A stretch of 64,000 nucleotides of DNA, taken from Congeria kusceri (lineage: Eukaryota > Mollusca > Bivalvia > Myida > Dreissenidae). The DNA lies in NCBI GenBank assembly GCA_027627225.1, contig CM051040.1, forward strand, positions 29,121,634 to 29,185,633. Direction: 5' to 3'. The position numbers and the translations under genes were made by a program. Positions 12,034 through 23,130 of the stretch are shown piece by piece (within the stretch, counting starts at the first letter, position 1; each line of letters opens with the position of its first letter). The notes below the pieces were generated by a model. It had not been told where the DNA came from, did not search any database, and saw only the letters and a program-made list of their open reading frames with translations.

Positions 12034-12247
12034 GAATACATGTTTCCAAGGTTCATGTGGTCAAGAACAGTGTGTCCGTGAAACAGCAGGCGGGTATTTC
12101 AGTTCAAAAAGCTGGCGATGTGGTTTGTTTACGTATCTTGTCTGTCAATGATGCGGATGAAGGAGAATATGCGATCAATGTTGACCGATGCTGTGTCGAA
12201 GATGTTGGAATGATCGCACTTAGAGTCGTGTCCGTAATCACAGAGAG
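12034..12247 (+). CDS. C-terminal half of an Ig-like domain exon
   Basis: Reads in phase 1 as about 71 residues (GIHVSKVHVVKNSVSVKQQ...) ending with LRILSVNDADEGEYAINV, the E-F region of an I-set domain with the Asp-x-Gly-x-Tyr motif. The F-strand Cys is replaced by Ile, as in many titin-type domains. Upstream residues from 11500-11576 (GNSLELMWKIK) would supply the B-strand side. Two donors are possible: AG/GTACGC at 12248 (phase 2) or TCC/GTAATC at 12234 (phase 0). The alternative acceptor at 12050 would give the wrong phase. Confidence 0.65.
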
Positions 12248-12496
12248 GTACGCTTTATATCATACTTCCTTTCAGTTAATTTATAAATTGCTAATACAAT
12301 ATTACTCTATGTATGACTTGAATATGTCAGCAGTATTAAAAGTGTTTAAAATGTTAATCAAATCAATAAATATGGCTAAAAGTACTTTTAAAAACACGAT
12401 TCTCCCAATTATTGTCCAGTTTTTTTACTAATGATTCAAACATGACTAAATAAATCAGTTTTAATACGTTATATAAAAACAAGTGGCCTGCTTCAG

Positions 12497-12535
12497 CCTG
12501 TCAGTGGGTGACACAGACTGCAACTCGGCACCCAG
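12497..12535 (+). CDS. Possible 39-bp microexon
   Basis: Between CTTCAG (ending 12496) and CCCAG/GTTGGA (donor GT at 12536) lies a 39-bp segment. In phase 2 it reads LSVGDTDCNSAP and is in frame both with the exon ending at 12247 and with an acceptor at 33483. Short exons occur in linker regions of giant muscle proteins. There is no homology evidence, so it may be chance. Confidence 0.25.
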
Positions 12536-13282
12536 GTTGGATATGGAAATATCAGAAAGTTCGGTACGTTGACAATAGTCTAATAATTAACATGTCAACC
12601 GTAGTAACCCCACACAACTGTGCTGAATTTTGTGGCACAAACATTATTTGGCATTTTGTAAAAATATTACAATGTACTGAGCCAATAAAGAATCGATATT
12701 AGTCGTCATATAAACACATGTATGTACAGAGTACGTATCGTATATTCTATAAAATGAAAGAAACATTAATTACTAATCCCGTTAAGGTTAATATATAGAT
12801 TTGATATATTTGACAGAGTAAAGTCGAATTTGCACTGAACATGGTAATAATAGAAGTACTAAAAGCTGCATTTGTTATACACTGCAGCAGAGGAAGAGAT
12901 AAAGAGTTTGTCAGGACTTAGTCTTACCCCATCTTTTAAAAAATATTTGAGTGATTAATCAAGTACTTGAAATTACGTTACGCCATTATCATTCATTTAT
13001 TGTTGGAAATACCCAAACTGAATATACCTACCATTTTACAACCATGCACGAATGATGCGATCAAAATACTACAGGTCACGTGTCATATTTAACTTTCATC
13101 GAACATTAAACATTGACCTATCGTGACGCAATCTGGCGTTTTAAGAGTATTTAGTATATGAATTGAGTTTTGTAACGCATTAATTTTTTTTATTAATTGA
13201 CTAAATGCTGTGTCAGTATTTCAACACTGATGTATTAATATGAATGCTAGCAACTGAATTCGTAACATACTATTTATTTTAA
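12536..13282. other. Intron, no recognised feature
   Basis: AT-rich non-coding DNA. No tandem repeat, RNA gene or exon seen. Confidence 0.6.
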
Positions 13283-13485
13283 CATGATACTCGCTAATTT
13301 TTCTATAGACAAAGAACACAATTATCGTTGTTAAACCACCCAATTAACAACGCAAAAAGTAGTCCCGATTCTGAGCGGAGCATAGTAAAATGTAGTTCTC
13401 AAACAATTGCAGAACTATTTGTCAAATCATGTTAAAATTGAAATAATGTTCGCATTATCGCTCTTTATCGGCCAAACCTCTTGAT
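13283..13485 (-). mobile_element. Partial MITE, reverse orientation
   Basis: Reverse complement of the tail of the element at 63199-63500. Matching words include 'ctaatttttctatagacaaagaac', the AACAACGCAAAAAGTAGTCC region and TTCGCATTATCG. It is truncated at about 13485 and may continue, after 450 bp that include a microsatellite, in the fragment at 13935-14045. Confidence 0.7.
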
Positions 13486-13867
13486 TAATTTAACTGCAGC
13501 TATTTCCTGATTGAACTTTGTTTTCATGATTAAAATTTGTTTTCATGATTGAAGCTTTATGTCTGTCACTTTTATAATGTCTCAATCCAATATGGATATG
13601 TTTGTATGTTTCTTTAAAGTGTGTTTATGAATGATAACATGTACGTGAGTGCTTGTGTGTATGACTTTTTTTTATTTCATCACCATTATATATGTTTATA
13701 TTGATTACCGGTTATTGTGTTATAATCTTAATTGTTTCGTTGATATTGATTTTGATTAAATCTGTTTGAAGACCTCGTAGTAAATAAGAAATGTATCATT
13801 TCATTTGCATGTTCTGTAAATTTTATTTGATATATTTCTTTACAAGTTTATCTTCGTTAAATAAAGA

Positions 13868-13868
<1 letters not shown>
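13486..13868. other. AT-rich intron between MITE fragments
   Basis: No coding or structural feature seen apart from simple A/T-rich sequence. It leads into the ATT microsatellite. Confidence 0.5.

Positions 13869-13934
<66 letters not shown>
13869..13934. repeat. (ATT)n microsatellite
   Basis: About 22 uninterrupted ATT triplets, ending ATTGTTATG. Simple-sequence repeat in an intron. Confidence 0.98.
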
Positions 13935-14045
13935 GTTATGTCTCTCTGAGGCATGGTTATTAAACAACTCGAACTGAGGCATCAGAACTCCAAATCGTTG
14001 TTTATTGGCCGATCAACAAATATAAATCGAAAATTATTTCCTAAA
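13935..14045. mobile_element. MITE fragment, same family as 38559-38690
   Basis: Shares GCATCAGAACTCCAAATCGT and TGTTTATTGGCCGAT...AAATCGAAAATTATTTCCT with the copies at 33650, 38559 and 63199. It is only the right-hand portion of the inverted-repeat unit. Confidence 0.7.
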
Positions 14046-14069
14046 TTCATAAGCCATATGCTCTTACAG

Positions 14070-14243
14070 AGTGAGAATCTGGTCAAGGTCACAGCCGCTG
14101 AGCCATATGAAGATAAACTGAATCACGCCAGTGTAGACACAGACAATGAACTGGAAATTCTGGCAGCGAAGTTACCACTTAGATCAGTTCTAGTTAGAAC
14201 AACGACCCCAGAGAAAAAGGCACGTTTGTTCCCGAAATATTAA
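14070..14243 (+). CDS. Candidate alternative terminal exon
   Basis: After the acceptor CTCTTACAG (ending 14069) a phase-0 frame of 57 codons runs to TAA at 14241-14243 (SENLVKVTAAEPYEDK...RTTTPEKKARLFPKY). Composition is protein-like and GC is higher than in the neighbouring intron. It joins in frame only if the previous exon uses the phase-0 donor at 12234. No clear AATAAA lies just downstream, and no convincing donor would make it internal. It could give a short isoform ending here. No domain recognised. Confidence 0.4.
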   Translation, partial: SENLVKVTAAEPYEDKLNHASVDTDNELEILAAKLPLRSVLVRTTTPEKKARLFPKY

Positions 14244-16004
14244 GTTGCCAGTTATGCAACTTTCGTAATTTATTCTTTTTACACATTGTTTTTGCGGCAA
14301 AATCCATTTCTCTTGCATTTGTAACATGTACCGTGTTTTCATTTTGTGTCCATAGTGTGTCTCAGACAATGCACTTGAACTGTTTATCAGAACTTGTGCA
14401 TATGTAACTTCTGGTACTTTTCTACTGTTTCTTTATATTATAAATGTGGGAGAAAAGAAACACAAAGTCTTCGGTTTGTTTATATAAAATAATTAATATT
14501 TTCAATAATGGTATGGTTCAGTGAATAATTCTAAATGTTCTAAATAAGCGATTAGTCTGTAATTGGCTGGTCCAAGCGTAACCACGACCTACTAATTTAT
14601 GGAATCAGGAGCTCAACACTTCTTCCAGTTCTTCGTGGCTGCAGGTGTTGTTAAACTAAAGTACCATGAATTATTATTTGAAGTTATGTGAAACGGTGTT
14701 ACTTCATTGAGTAAATGTTTAGTTCTGGCTCGTGAGCTCGTGAAACGATTCCCTACATTACGTCAAAATACTATACCCTATTAAATAGGTTACAAACAAC
14801 TAACATATAACATTATGACGGGAAATACACCATGTCATATACTCCCCCTGTCCATGAAATGACGTCTCGTCATTTAGTCAAAAATAAATATTAACCTCAC
14901 TGTCCATACAACAACAAAAGACTGTCATTAACCAATCCAACAAAATCATTGTATCAAAACCTAGTTGCAACAGTCAAAAGCCTCGCCATTGTTGGTCATC
15001 AATTGTTTTCAATGTCTTCTTTTCTTCATTTTGTGTCTTACTTCTTTCTGTTAAAAATAGTGCATTACTTACAGTGGTTGATTTCCTATAGCATTCGTCT
15101 CTGTGTTTAATTGCTTCGTCTTTGGTTATAATAATTCAATATCTTCATTGCTTACTTAAAAAACAAGCATTTAATGTATTGGTTCAATCGGTACAATTAT
15201 TTTCCGTCTGAAGATGCGTTCGTTATTGTATTCAACCTTGGTTTCTTTATTAAATTAATATTCGATACATTAAAGCTAAAACCAAGTATATGACTCTGTA
15301 ATTTAATAATAGATATTTGATTTTGGCTTTAATTCATTATGTGGTCTGTTGTAGGTCCTTTACATACCGGATCAGTATTTGGTGAGTAAAACTGCATGTC
15401 ATGTCTGGTGAGTACAATATCCATCAAGTGCAGTTAGAATTTCCATTTCTGAGACTGTTTCTTTGTAATTGCTCTGATTGATTATGGATATAATTTCTCA
15501 ATTTCAACTGGAACGCCTTCTATACCAGAGCTCGTATGGCAATAGCGATGTCGGTAGATCGTTTAAATATACGTATATCAAATACGTATATAAAATTTGC
15601 ATAAATTGATAGAATTCATGCAGTCAGAAATGTCATAAATAAAAGCAATATAAATGTATATAATTCTGTTGTATATTTGTTTATGTTCATTTACGTAGCT
15701 ATTCGAATTACTATATGCTTTATGTAAATACACTTAACATCTGTTTGTTACAACGAACTTTAGATTTAGAATCAACTAAAACCTTAATCTGAATTTGTTT
15801 TGTTTCATATGCATGATGTGGTTTATTTTGTTTCGCTTCCATAGAGTTTACTTAGTGTTTTTCTGCCATATATCAGAAAATACAACTCTGATAAAGCGCG
15901 CAAATCAAGGAATTACACAGTAAGCTCCCTTGTTGCATCACATATTGATGATGTAAAGTACCATCGAAACTTTTATACGGTTAGAGAGACAATGGCAACG
16001 AACA
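14244..16004. other. Intron, no recognised feature
   Basis: AT-rich sequence up to the BEL target site. I see no exon, RNA gene or obvious repeat. Confidence 0.6.
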
Positions 16005-16009
16005 GTGCC

Positions 16010-16642
16010 TGTGTTGCCCCCGACACCTAACCTGTTTCTTTTCGTTCATTTGCCGTTCATTTTTCTTTCGGCTCATTTATTGGCTCATGGTTTTCGCTCC
16101 TTTTCACAAGGAAATTCAAATCTGGACTCAAGTTGGGCGAAATAACGATGTAAGAACGACATTTTTGTTGATTTCTTCTTGTTGTTACTAAATCAGGATA
16201 TGTGTATTTTCATTTGGATAAAGGTTTAATGCATAACTGTACTCATTTATCGAAATGTAGCTCTAAACAATTTTGGCGTGTTCATTGGGAATTTTTGCCT
16301 TTTATGGAAAACTAGAAATTCCTATTTATATTAATTATCCAAGTATGCTTAATTAAATTGGATATCATTTAGAAAACTGTTTTATCTATACGTACATGCA
16401 ACTTTTTGCTGTAAGCATTCTATTTTTGATGTTCTGAGTCATTCTCTGCTAGAAAGAAAGACAACTCTGTCTGTATTTAAATTAGTATTTACACTGTTTG
16501 TCTCCCTTTGATCACTTCATTTTTTGACATGCAATATATGGTAATCTTTGTGTTGTTTCAGCAAATCACCATATTACACTCTGAAAATAAAATTGGAAAT
16601 TGGAGTCAGAGTTTGGTTTAGCTGTCTGCATACGGCAGTACA
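16010..16642 (+). repeat. BEL/Pao 5' LTR
   Basis: 633 bp from TGTGTTGCCCCCGAC to CATACGGCAGTACA. An AATAAA polyadenylation signal lies at 16586-16591, about 50 bp before the end. It appears identical to the middle LTR. The coding frame begins only 27 bp downstream. I could not recognise a standard tRNA primer-binding site in that gap. Confidence 0.95.
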
Positions 16643-16669
16643 GTGATTTGATCGCCCAAACCTCACATC

Positions 16670-19600
16670 ATGGACAATCCGCCAGAATCAGACAGCGAAA
16701 GAGTGTCGACCCCATCGGGCCCAAATATGGACCAACCCCCTTCGCTAGACAGGGTTCCTTCACTTAACCGGCAACATTCAGATCTAAATCAGGTACAGAT
16801 GGAACAACAAGCACCACCGTTACACACATCACCTAACCAAGTGCAAGCGATGGCCTCTGCAGAACGCGCGAGCGTCGCTTCGTCTAGAACGAGTCATAGC
16901 TCGGTGAAGAAACGTGCCGCCGCTGAAGCAGCTAGGATGCGCCTTAAATTTGCTGAACAGGAGGCAAATTTAAGAAAGAAACAAGTGAATCTGGAGATTG
17001 AACTGGACGTCCTTCGACAGCGGAAAGAATTGGCAGCCTTAGAAGCTGAAGTTGAATTTTTGGAAAGGTCATCGGTTAAAAGTGAGATTCATGATTTGCA
17101 TGATCTTCCAAATGCAAATCCGGTGGAAGAAACGCAGAAATACGTTGACAGTCTACAAACGCACATGCACCAGTTTAGTGTACCGTCTAATGACGCTCAG
17201 ATAGCGCAATATCTGTATAAAAAGGACATTTTCAAGGACAGATTATACTCATTCAACGGGAAATTTGAACACTATTTGGCTTGGAAGGACACTTTCAAAG
17301 GCATAATGAATGAAACACAAGCAGCCCCATCTGAAGAAGTAGATTTGATGATTCGTTGGGCCGGACCCGGGTCGCGATACATTCTGAGCATCAAAACGGC
17401 AAATACTGGTAACCCTGCAGTAGGTTTGACTCGTGCTTGGGATAGACTAGACGCGCTCTATGGATCACCAGAAAGGATCGAGCAAGCACTCCGTGCAAAA
17501 CTCAACAATGTGACGCGATTAACAATGAAGGACAGAGAGAAAATGTACGACCTATCGGACGTTCTGTCAGAAATTAGAGCTGTGAAGGAGAAGAAAGAAT
17601 TCGAAAACCTCTTAGCCCATTATGACTCACCTTCTAGTGTTAACCCCATCGTCAACAAACTCCCACCATCAATTCAGAATAAATGGCGAGATAGAGCTGT
17701 AACATACAAGCGCTCTAACAATGTGACTTTCCCACCATTCACGTTTTTCTGTGAGTTTGTTCAGGAAATGGCGGCCATTTTCAATGACCCCAGCTTTGAC
17801 TTTGAACCTGTGAACACGAAGGTTGAACCACAAGTGAAAGGCCCTCGTCAATTGCTAGTGAATAAAACTGAAAGCGTATCGGTGAATGACAATACATCAT
17901 TGCCATGTTTCCTGCATAATGGAAAACATTCCCTGGGTGAATGCCGCGCCTTCAAGCAAAAAACGTTCACGGAACGTAGGCAGCTGCTGAAGCAACAAGG
18001 GATCTGCTTTAAGTGCTGCATAGGTAAACACTTGCAAAAGGACTGTATTCAGACCGTTCAGTGTAATGAATGTCGCAGCTGTACACATGCTAGTGCAATG
18101 CACTTGTTCCAAGCAGACAGGGAACGCCATGGCGGGGAGAAATATCACGAATCTCTAGCACAAAACAAAACCAGTCAAGAAACAAGCATCGTATCTAGGT
18201 GTACCGAAGTTTGTGGAGAGTTTGACGGGAAGTCGTGTTCGAAGATAGTGTTGGTGAACGTTAGAAATAATGAAAGTAACGTGCCACCTGTACAATGTTA
18301 CGCGATCATCGACGACCAGAGCAACTACTCACTTGCAAAACCTGAACTATTTGACAAATTTGGCATAATGGCACCGTCTTCCCAGTATAATCTAAGAAGT
18401 TGTGGTGGTACTGTGAAACTTTCTGGTCGGAGAGGTTCGGGATTTGTTGTTGAATCTTTGGACGGAAGCGAAAGCATAAATCTTCCGATTTTAACAGAAT
18501 GTGAATTTATTCCGGGAGACAAAACTGAAATTCCTACACCAAGTGTTGCTAGAAGTTTCCAGCATCTGAATTGTCTAGTGAACTCCATCCCCCCTTTCAA
18601 CTCAAACGCCGGTATTTGGATTCTTCTTGGAAGAGACGTCCTGTCAGCTCATCATGTGCTTGAACAGAAGTTAGGACCCGAAGGGCAACCATTTGCCCAA
18701 CAACTGCGATTAGGCTGGGTGATTGTGGGAGAATCGTGTATAGATCGCGCGCACACACCTAAGTCAATAAATGTGCTGAAAACTCACCTGCTGACCAACG
18801 GACGGACATCTTTAATGGAATCATGCCCCAATTCGTTGAACATTGATCTTTTTCTAACCACTGAATTGGACAACAAACTTGGTCTTTCTGTAGAAGATAA
18901 AAAATTTAATACACTCATGTCTCAAGAAATGAAGAGGAACAATGAAGGAAACTGGGAGGCACCACTGCCTTTCAAGAGTCCTAGACCAAACCTGTTGAAT
19001 AACAAACAGTATGCTACAGGAAGAACCAGCAACTTCATTTCCTCACTTCATAAGGACCCTGTGAAAAAGGAGCATACTCTCAATTTCATGCAAGAACTGC
19101 TGGACAACGGGCACGCAGAACGGGTTACATCTGTTGCATCTTTGAATGAATCGTGGTATCTGCCACTATTTGGAGTTTACCACCCAAAGAAGAAAGATCG
19201 CATTCGAATCGTATTCGACTCGTCTGCACGGTTTCAAGGCCTTTCTTTAAATGACATTCTTATGACTGGGCCAAACCTAAATAATAGCTTGCTTGGTGTG
19301 CTGCTACGCTTTAGGAAGGACAAAGTGGCTGTCATTGCTGACATTCGACAAATGTTTTACAGTTTCTCAGTCAGACCTGATCACAGAGACTTTCTAAGGT
19401 TTGTGTGGCCTGAAAACAATGATCTGAAAAACAACCTTGTTGATTACCGAATGAAAGTCCACGTTTTTGGGAATAGTCCTTCACCATCAGTGGCTACATA
19501 CGGACTTAGGAAGACAGCAGAAGCTGCAGCACCTACTCTGGGAGCTGACGTTGAAGATTTTGTGAAACGCAACTTCTATGTGGACGATGGCCTTTCGTCG

Positions 19601-22144
19601 CACGCCAGTGCAGAAGAAGCCATTGACCTACGAAAAAGAGCGCAAACCGCCTTGCACGACTTCGGGAACCTGCACTTACATAAAATCTGCTCAAACTCGC
19701 ATGAAGTGTTGAGCGCTTTCAACAAAGATGACCTTGCCAAAGACCTGAAAGATTTGGACTTAGACGACGACTTCCCGTTGCAGAGAAGTCTCGGTGTTTG
19801 CTGGAATGTTCAACTTGACACATTCACATTCAACGTTTCGTTTGGAGAAGACAACTTCACCAGACGAAGTGTGCTGTCAACAATCAACAGTTTATATGAT
19901 CCCCTTGGAATTGCAGCCCCAGTAACTGTTGATGGGAAGTTGTTGCTGCGTGAAAGCTCCATTGAAAACATGGATTGGGATGAACCATTGCGACCAGACT
20001 TCAAGGAAAGATGGCAAGCATGGAAGAGCTCACTAGACTGGCTTAAGGACATACAACTACCAAGGATGTATTGTGATGTAGCATCCAGTGACGTGCGAAA
20101 CAGGGATCTATTCATATATTGCGATGCCTCCGAAAAGGCAATCGCAGCTGTGGCTTATCTGGTTACAGAGGACAAGGTTGGAAGGCAGCATGTGGGTTTC
20201 GTACATGGGAAAGCAAAGGTCGCTCCAAAACATGGTCATACCATCCCACGTCTGGAATTATGTGCAGCTGTGCTGGCTGTAGAATTGTTAGAAACATGTC
20301 AAGAAGAACTAGATTTCAAGTTCAAGAATGTGAAGTTTTTTACTGACAGCAAGGTAGTACTTGGTTACATACACAATGAAAAAAAGAGATTTTATGTATA
20401 TGTCTCCAACCGCATAGACCGCATAAGATCTTCAACAAGCCCAGATCAATGGAACTATGTTCCCACCAAAAACAACCCTGCTGATGACGCAACAAGGGGA
20501 GTTAGTGCTGAGAACTTAACAACTAGTAAATGGATCAAGGGTCCAAACATTACAAACATGGAAAACTTCATTGATAACCAGATTGTCTTCCCCTTAGTAT
20601 ACCCAGAAACAGACTGTGAAGTAAGAGTGTTAAAAACAGAAACGTGTGAAGGGAAATCACTAAGATGTGAACGTTTTGAACGATTCTCATCGTGGAACGC
20701 TGTGGTAAGAGGTGTTGCATACCTAGTAAACAGCCTCAAATCGCGTCAAGGTCTGAAAAACGACCAAGTTAATGATCAAGAACAGGCAAGACACCTTGTA
20801 ATCAAGGCACTACAACAAGAAAAATTTCCTGAGGAAATCCAATCTTTAAAGGGAAATACAGTATTGCCAAGGAACAGTCCTATCAGAAGTCTGGCTCCAT
20901 ATCTTGATGGTGATGGAATTGTTCGAGTTGGTGGACGCTTGAAAAATGCAAATGTGACAAGGGACTTTGCGAACCCTATTATTGTTCCAAAGCACCATCT
21001 GAGCAAACTTCTAGTGGAACATTATCATGAAAGAACCCAACACCAAGGTCGACACCTTACAGAAGGCGCTATTCGCAGCGCTGGATACTGGCTCCTCGGC
21101 TCCAAGAGACAGGTTTCTTCCTACATTCATAACTGTGTCAAGTGTAGAAGACTTCGCAGTCAACCTGTCAACCCAAGAATGGCAGATCTTCCTGAAGAAC
21201 GTCTTGACCCGGCACCCCCATTCACCTATATCGGAATTGACGTATTTGGACCATGGCAAGTTTCCACTAGAAGGACACGTGGAGGTCAAGCGAATTCTAA
21301 GCGCTGGGCCCTCATCATCACATGTCTAGTTGTACGTGCAGTTCATATTGAGCTAATGGAAGAAATTTCATCTTCAAGCTTCATTAATGCCCTTAGGCGC
21401 TTTTGTGCTATAAGAGGAGAAGTGAAAGTGATCCGCTCCGACCGAGGCACTAATTTTGTGGGCTCTACTTCAGACCTCAAGGCCAACGTTATCAACGTCG
21501 AAGACCGCCCTATCAAGGACTACTTGAAAAACTCTGGAATCAACTGGATATTCAACCCACCTCATTCCTCTCATATGGGTGGAGCATGGGAGAGGATGAT
21601 AGGTATAGCCCGACGAATCTTGGACTCAATGTTATTTGATGTCAAGCATCTCACTCATGAAGTCTTGCAAACATTAATGGCGGAAGTAATGTGCATCATA
21701 AATGCAAGACCATTGACACAAGTCTCAACTGATCCTGACCTACCACTGCCGCTGACACCAGCCACTCTGCTGACTATGAAATCTGACCATTCTGTGAAGT
21801 CTTTCAACCTGGAAGACTTCAGTCAGAATGACCTCTTCAGAGCTCAGTGGAAGCGTGTGCAACACCTTGCTAACTCGTTCTGGCTACGCTGGAAAAGGGA
21901 CTACTTACCGAACCTTCAGAGGAGACAAAAATGGCAGGACGACCAAAGGAACCTGAAGACCGGCGACATTGTGTTGTTGCGTGACAAAACTGTGCACCGT
22001 AACGAATGGCCTGTCGGAATAGTAAAGAACACCCACAACGGAGAGGATGGACGAGTGCGTGTTGTCGATGTCTACCTTGGTAGAGACAGGAAGATCTATA
22101 CAAGACCAGTGAAGGAAATTGTTTCCTTGATTCAGAACGACTAA
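16670..22144 (+). CDS. BEL/Pao Gag-Pol polyprotein, copy 1 (1,824 aa)
   Basis: Intact single-frame polyprotein that copies and integrates the retrotransposon. Domains in order: coiled coil about 80-135; Gag-like DUF1759 region about 160-380; zinc fingers including CCHC C446-C449-H454-C459 and C465-C468-H473-H478; aspartic protease with AIIDDQSN near 545-552; reverse transcriptase with Asp891 and YVDD 970-973; RNase H with Asp1152, Glu1196, Asp1226 and Asp1273; integrase zinc finger (H1453/H1458, C1489, C1492) and catalytic Asp1524, Asp1591, Glu1641; C-terminal DUF5641-like region about 1735-1820. The start is the first ATG after the LTR. No frame damage is seen, so it could be active. Confidence 0.97.
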   Translation: MDNPPESDSERVSTPSGPNMDQPPSLDRVPSLNRQHSDLNQVQMEQQAPPLHTSPNQVQAMASAERASVASSRTSHSSVKKRAAAEAARMRLKFAEQEANLRKKQVNLEIELDVLRQRKELAALEAEVEFLERSSVKSEIHDLHDLPNANPVEETQKYVDSLQTHMHQFSVPSNDAQIAQYLYKKDIFKDRLYSFNGKFEHYLAWKDTFKGIMNETQAAPSEEVDLMIRWAGPGSRYILSIKTANTGNPAVGLTRAWDRLDALYGSPERIEQALRAKLNNVTRLTMKDREKMYDLSDVLSEIRAVKEKKEFENLLAHYDSPSSVNPIVNKLPPSIQNKWRDRAVTYKRSNNVTFPPFTFFCEFVQEMAAIFNDPSFDFEPVNTKVEPQVKGPRQLLVNKTESVSVNDNTSLPCFLHNGKHSLGECRAFKQKTFTERRQLLKQQGICFKCCIGKHLQKDCIQTVQCNECRSCTHASAMHLFQADRERHGGEKYHESLAQNKTSQETSIVSRCTEVCGEFDGKSCSKIVLVNVRNNESNVPPVQCYAIIDDQSNYSLAKPELFDKFGIMAPSSQYNLRSCGGTVKLSGRRGSGFVVESLDGSESINLPILTECEFIPGDKTEIPTPSVARSFQHLNCLVNSIPPFNSNAGIWILLGRDVLSAHHVLEQKLGPEGQPFAQQLRLGWVIVGESCIDRAHTPKSINVLKTHLLTNGRTSLMESCPNSLNIDLFLTTELDNKLGLSVEDKKFNTLMSQEMKRNNEGNWEAPLPFKSPRPNLLNNKQYATGRTSNFISSLHKDPVKKEHTLNFMQELLDNGHAERVTSVASLNESWYLPLFGVYHPKKKDRIRIVFDSSARFQGLSLNDILMTGPNLNNSLLGVLLRFRKDKVAVIADIRQMFYSFSVRPDHRDFLRFVWPENNDLKNNLVDYRMKVHVFGNSPSPSVATYGLRKTAEAAAPTLGADVEDFVKRNFYVDDGLSSHASAEEAIDLRKRAQTALHDFGNLHLHKICSNSHEVLSAFNKDDLAKDLKDLDLDDDFPLQRSLGVCWNVQLDTFTFNVSFGEDNFTRRSVLSTINSLYDPLGIAAPVTVDGKLLLRESSIENMDWDEPLRPDFKERWQAWKSSLDWLKDIQLPRMYCDVASSDVRNRDLFIYCDASEKAIAAVAYLVTEDKVGRQHVGFVHGKAKVAPKHGHTIPRLELCAAVLAVELLETCQEELDFKFKNVKFFTDSKVVLGYIHNEKKRFYVYVSNRIDRIRSSTSPDQWNYVPTKNNPADDATRGVSAENLTTSKWIKGPNITNMENFIDNQIVFPLVYPETDCEVRVLKTETCEGKSLRCERFERFSSWNAVVRGVAYLVNSLKSRQGLKNDQVNDQEQARHLVIKALQQEKFPEEIQSLKGNTVLPRNSPIRSLAPYLDGDGIVRVGGRLKNANVTRDFANPIIVPKHHLSKLLVEHYHERTQHQGRHLTEGAIRSAGYWLLGSKRQVSSYIHNCVKCRRLRSQPVNPRMADLPEERLDPAPPFTYIGIDVFGPWQVSTRRTRGGQANSKRWALIITCLVVRAVHIELMEEISSSSFINALRRFCAIRGEVKVIRSDRGTNFVGSTSDLKANVINVEDRPIKDYLKNSGINWIFNPPHSSHMGGAWERMIGIARRILDSMLFDVKHLTHEVLQTLMAEVMCIINARPLTQVSTDPDLPLPLTPATLLTMKSDHSVKSFNLEDFSQNDLFRAQWKRVQHLANSFWLRWKRDYLPNLQRRQKWQDDQRNLKTGDIVLLRDKTVHRNEWPVGIVKNTHNGEDGRVRVVDVYLGRDRKIYTRPVKEIVSLIQND

Positions 22145-22470
22145 TTAGTGACTCAAGTGTTAATAGTGCATATTGTGAAATGACACATTTAGAAGACGCT
22201 GTTGCATTTTTAAGTCTTGGCATGCACATTTATGATATGATTATTGTAAGGCCTTTTTGGTATTTCTTATTCTTGGACTTTCTGTCCACGTTATGTTATG
22301 TTGAGTTATTCTCTTATTATAATTAGCAATGTTCAACATATTTTCTAGTCATAATAACACATCTAGTCCTTTGGAAGTATTTTTGGAGTATTTGATGTAA
22401 TACTTTTAATTCCAATACGTTTATTGCACGTAGTAAGATTGGTAGTGAAATGGTTATTTCAGACGGGGAG
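22145..22470 (+). other. BEL 3' untranslated region with polypurine tract
   Basis: Non-coding 326 bp between the Gag-Pol stop and the middle LTR. The purine run AGACGGGGAG at 22461-22470 directly abuts the LTR and is the expected plus-strand primer. The same sequence precedes the 3' LTR at 28606-28931. Confidence 0.85.
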
Positions 22471-23103
22471 TGTGTTGCCCCCGACACCTAACCTGTTTCT
22501 TTTCGTTCATTTGCCGTTCATTTTTCTTTCGGCTCATTTATTGGCTCATGGTTTTCGCTCCTTTTCACAAGGAAATTCAAATCTGGACTCAAGTTGGGCG
22601 AAATAACGATGTAAGAACGACATTTTTGTTGATTTCTTCTTGTTGTTACTAAATCAGGATATGTGTATTTTCATTTGGATAAAGGTTTAATGCATAACTG
22701 TACTCATTTATCGAAATGTAGCTCTAAACAATTTTGGCGTGTTCATTGGGAATTTTTGCCTTTTATGGAAAACTAGAAATTCCTATTTATATTAATTATC
22801 CAAGTATGCTTAATTAAATTGGATATCATTTAGAAAACTGTTTTATCTATACGTACATGCAACTTTTTGCTGTAAGCATTCTATTTTTGATGTTCTGAGT
22901 CATTCTCTGCTAGAAAGAAAGACAACTCTGTCTGTATTTAAATTAGTATTTACACTGTTTGTCTCCCTTTGATCACTTCATTTTTTGACATGCAATATAT
23001 GGTAATCTTTGTGTTGTTTCAGCAAATCACCATATTACACTCTGAAAATAAAATTGGAAATTGGAGTCAGAGTTTGGTTTAGCTGTCTGCATACGGCAGT
23101 ACA
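22471..23103 (+). repeat. BEL/Pao middle LTR
   Basis: 633 bp, apparently identical to the 5' LTR and different from the 3' LTR at two sites. It serves as the 3' LTR of the first body and the 5' LTR of the second. Confidence 0.95.
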
Positions 23104-23130
23104 GTGATTTGATCGCCCAAACCTCACATC

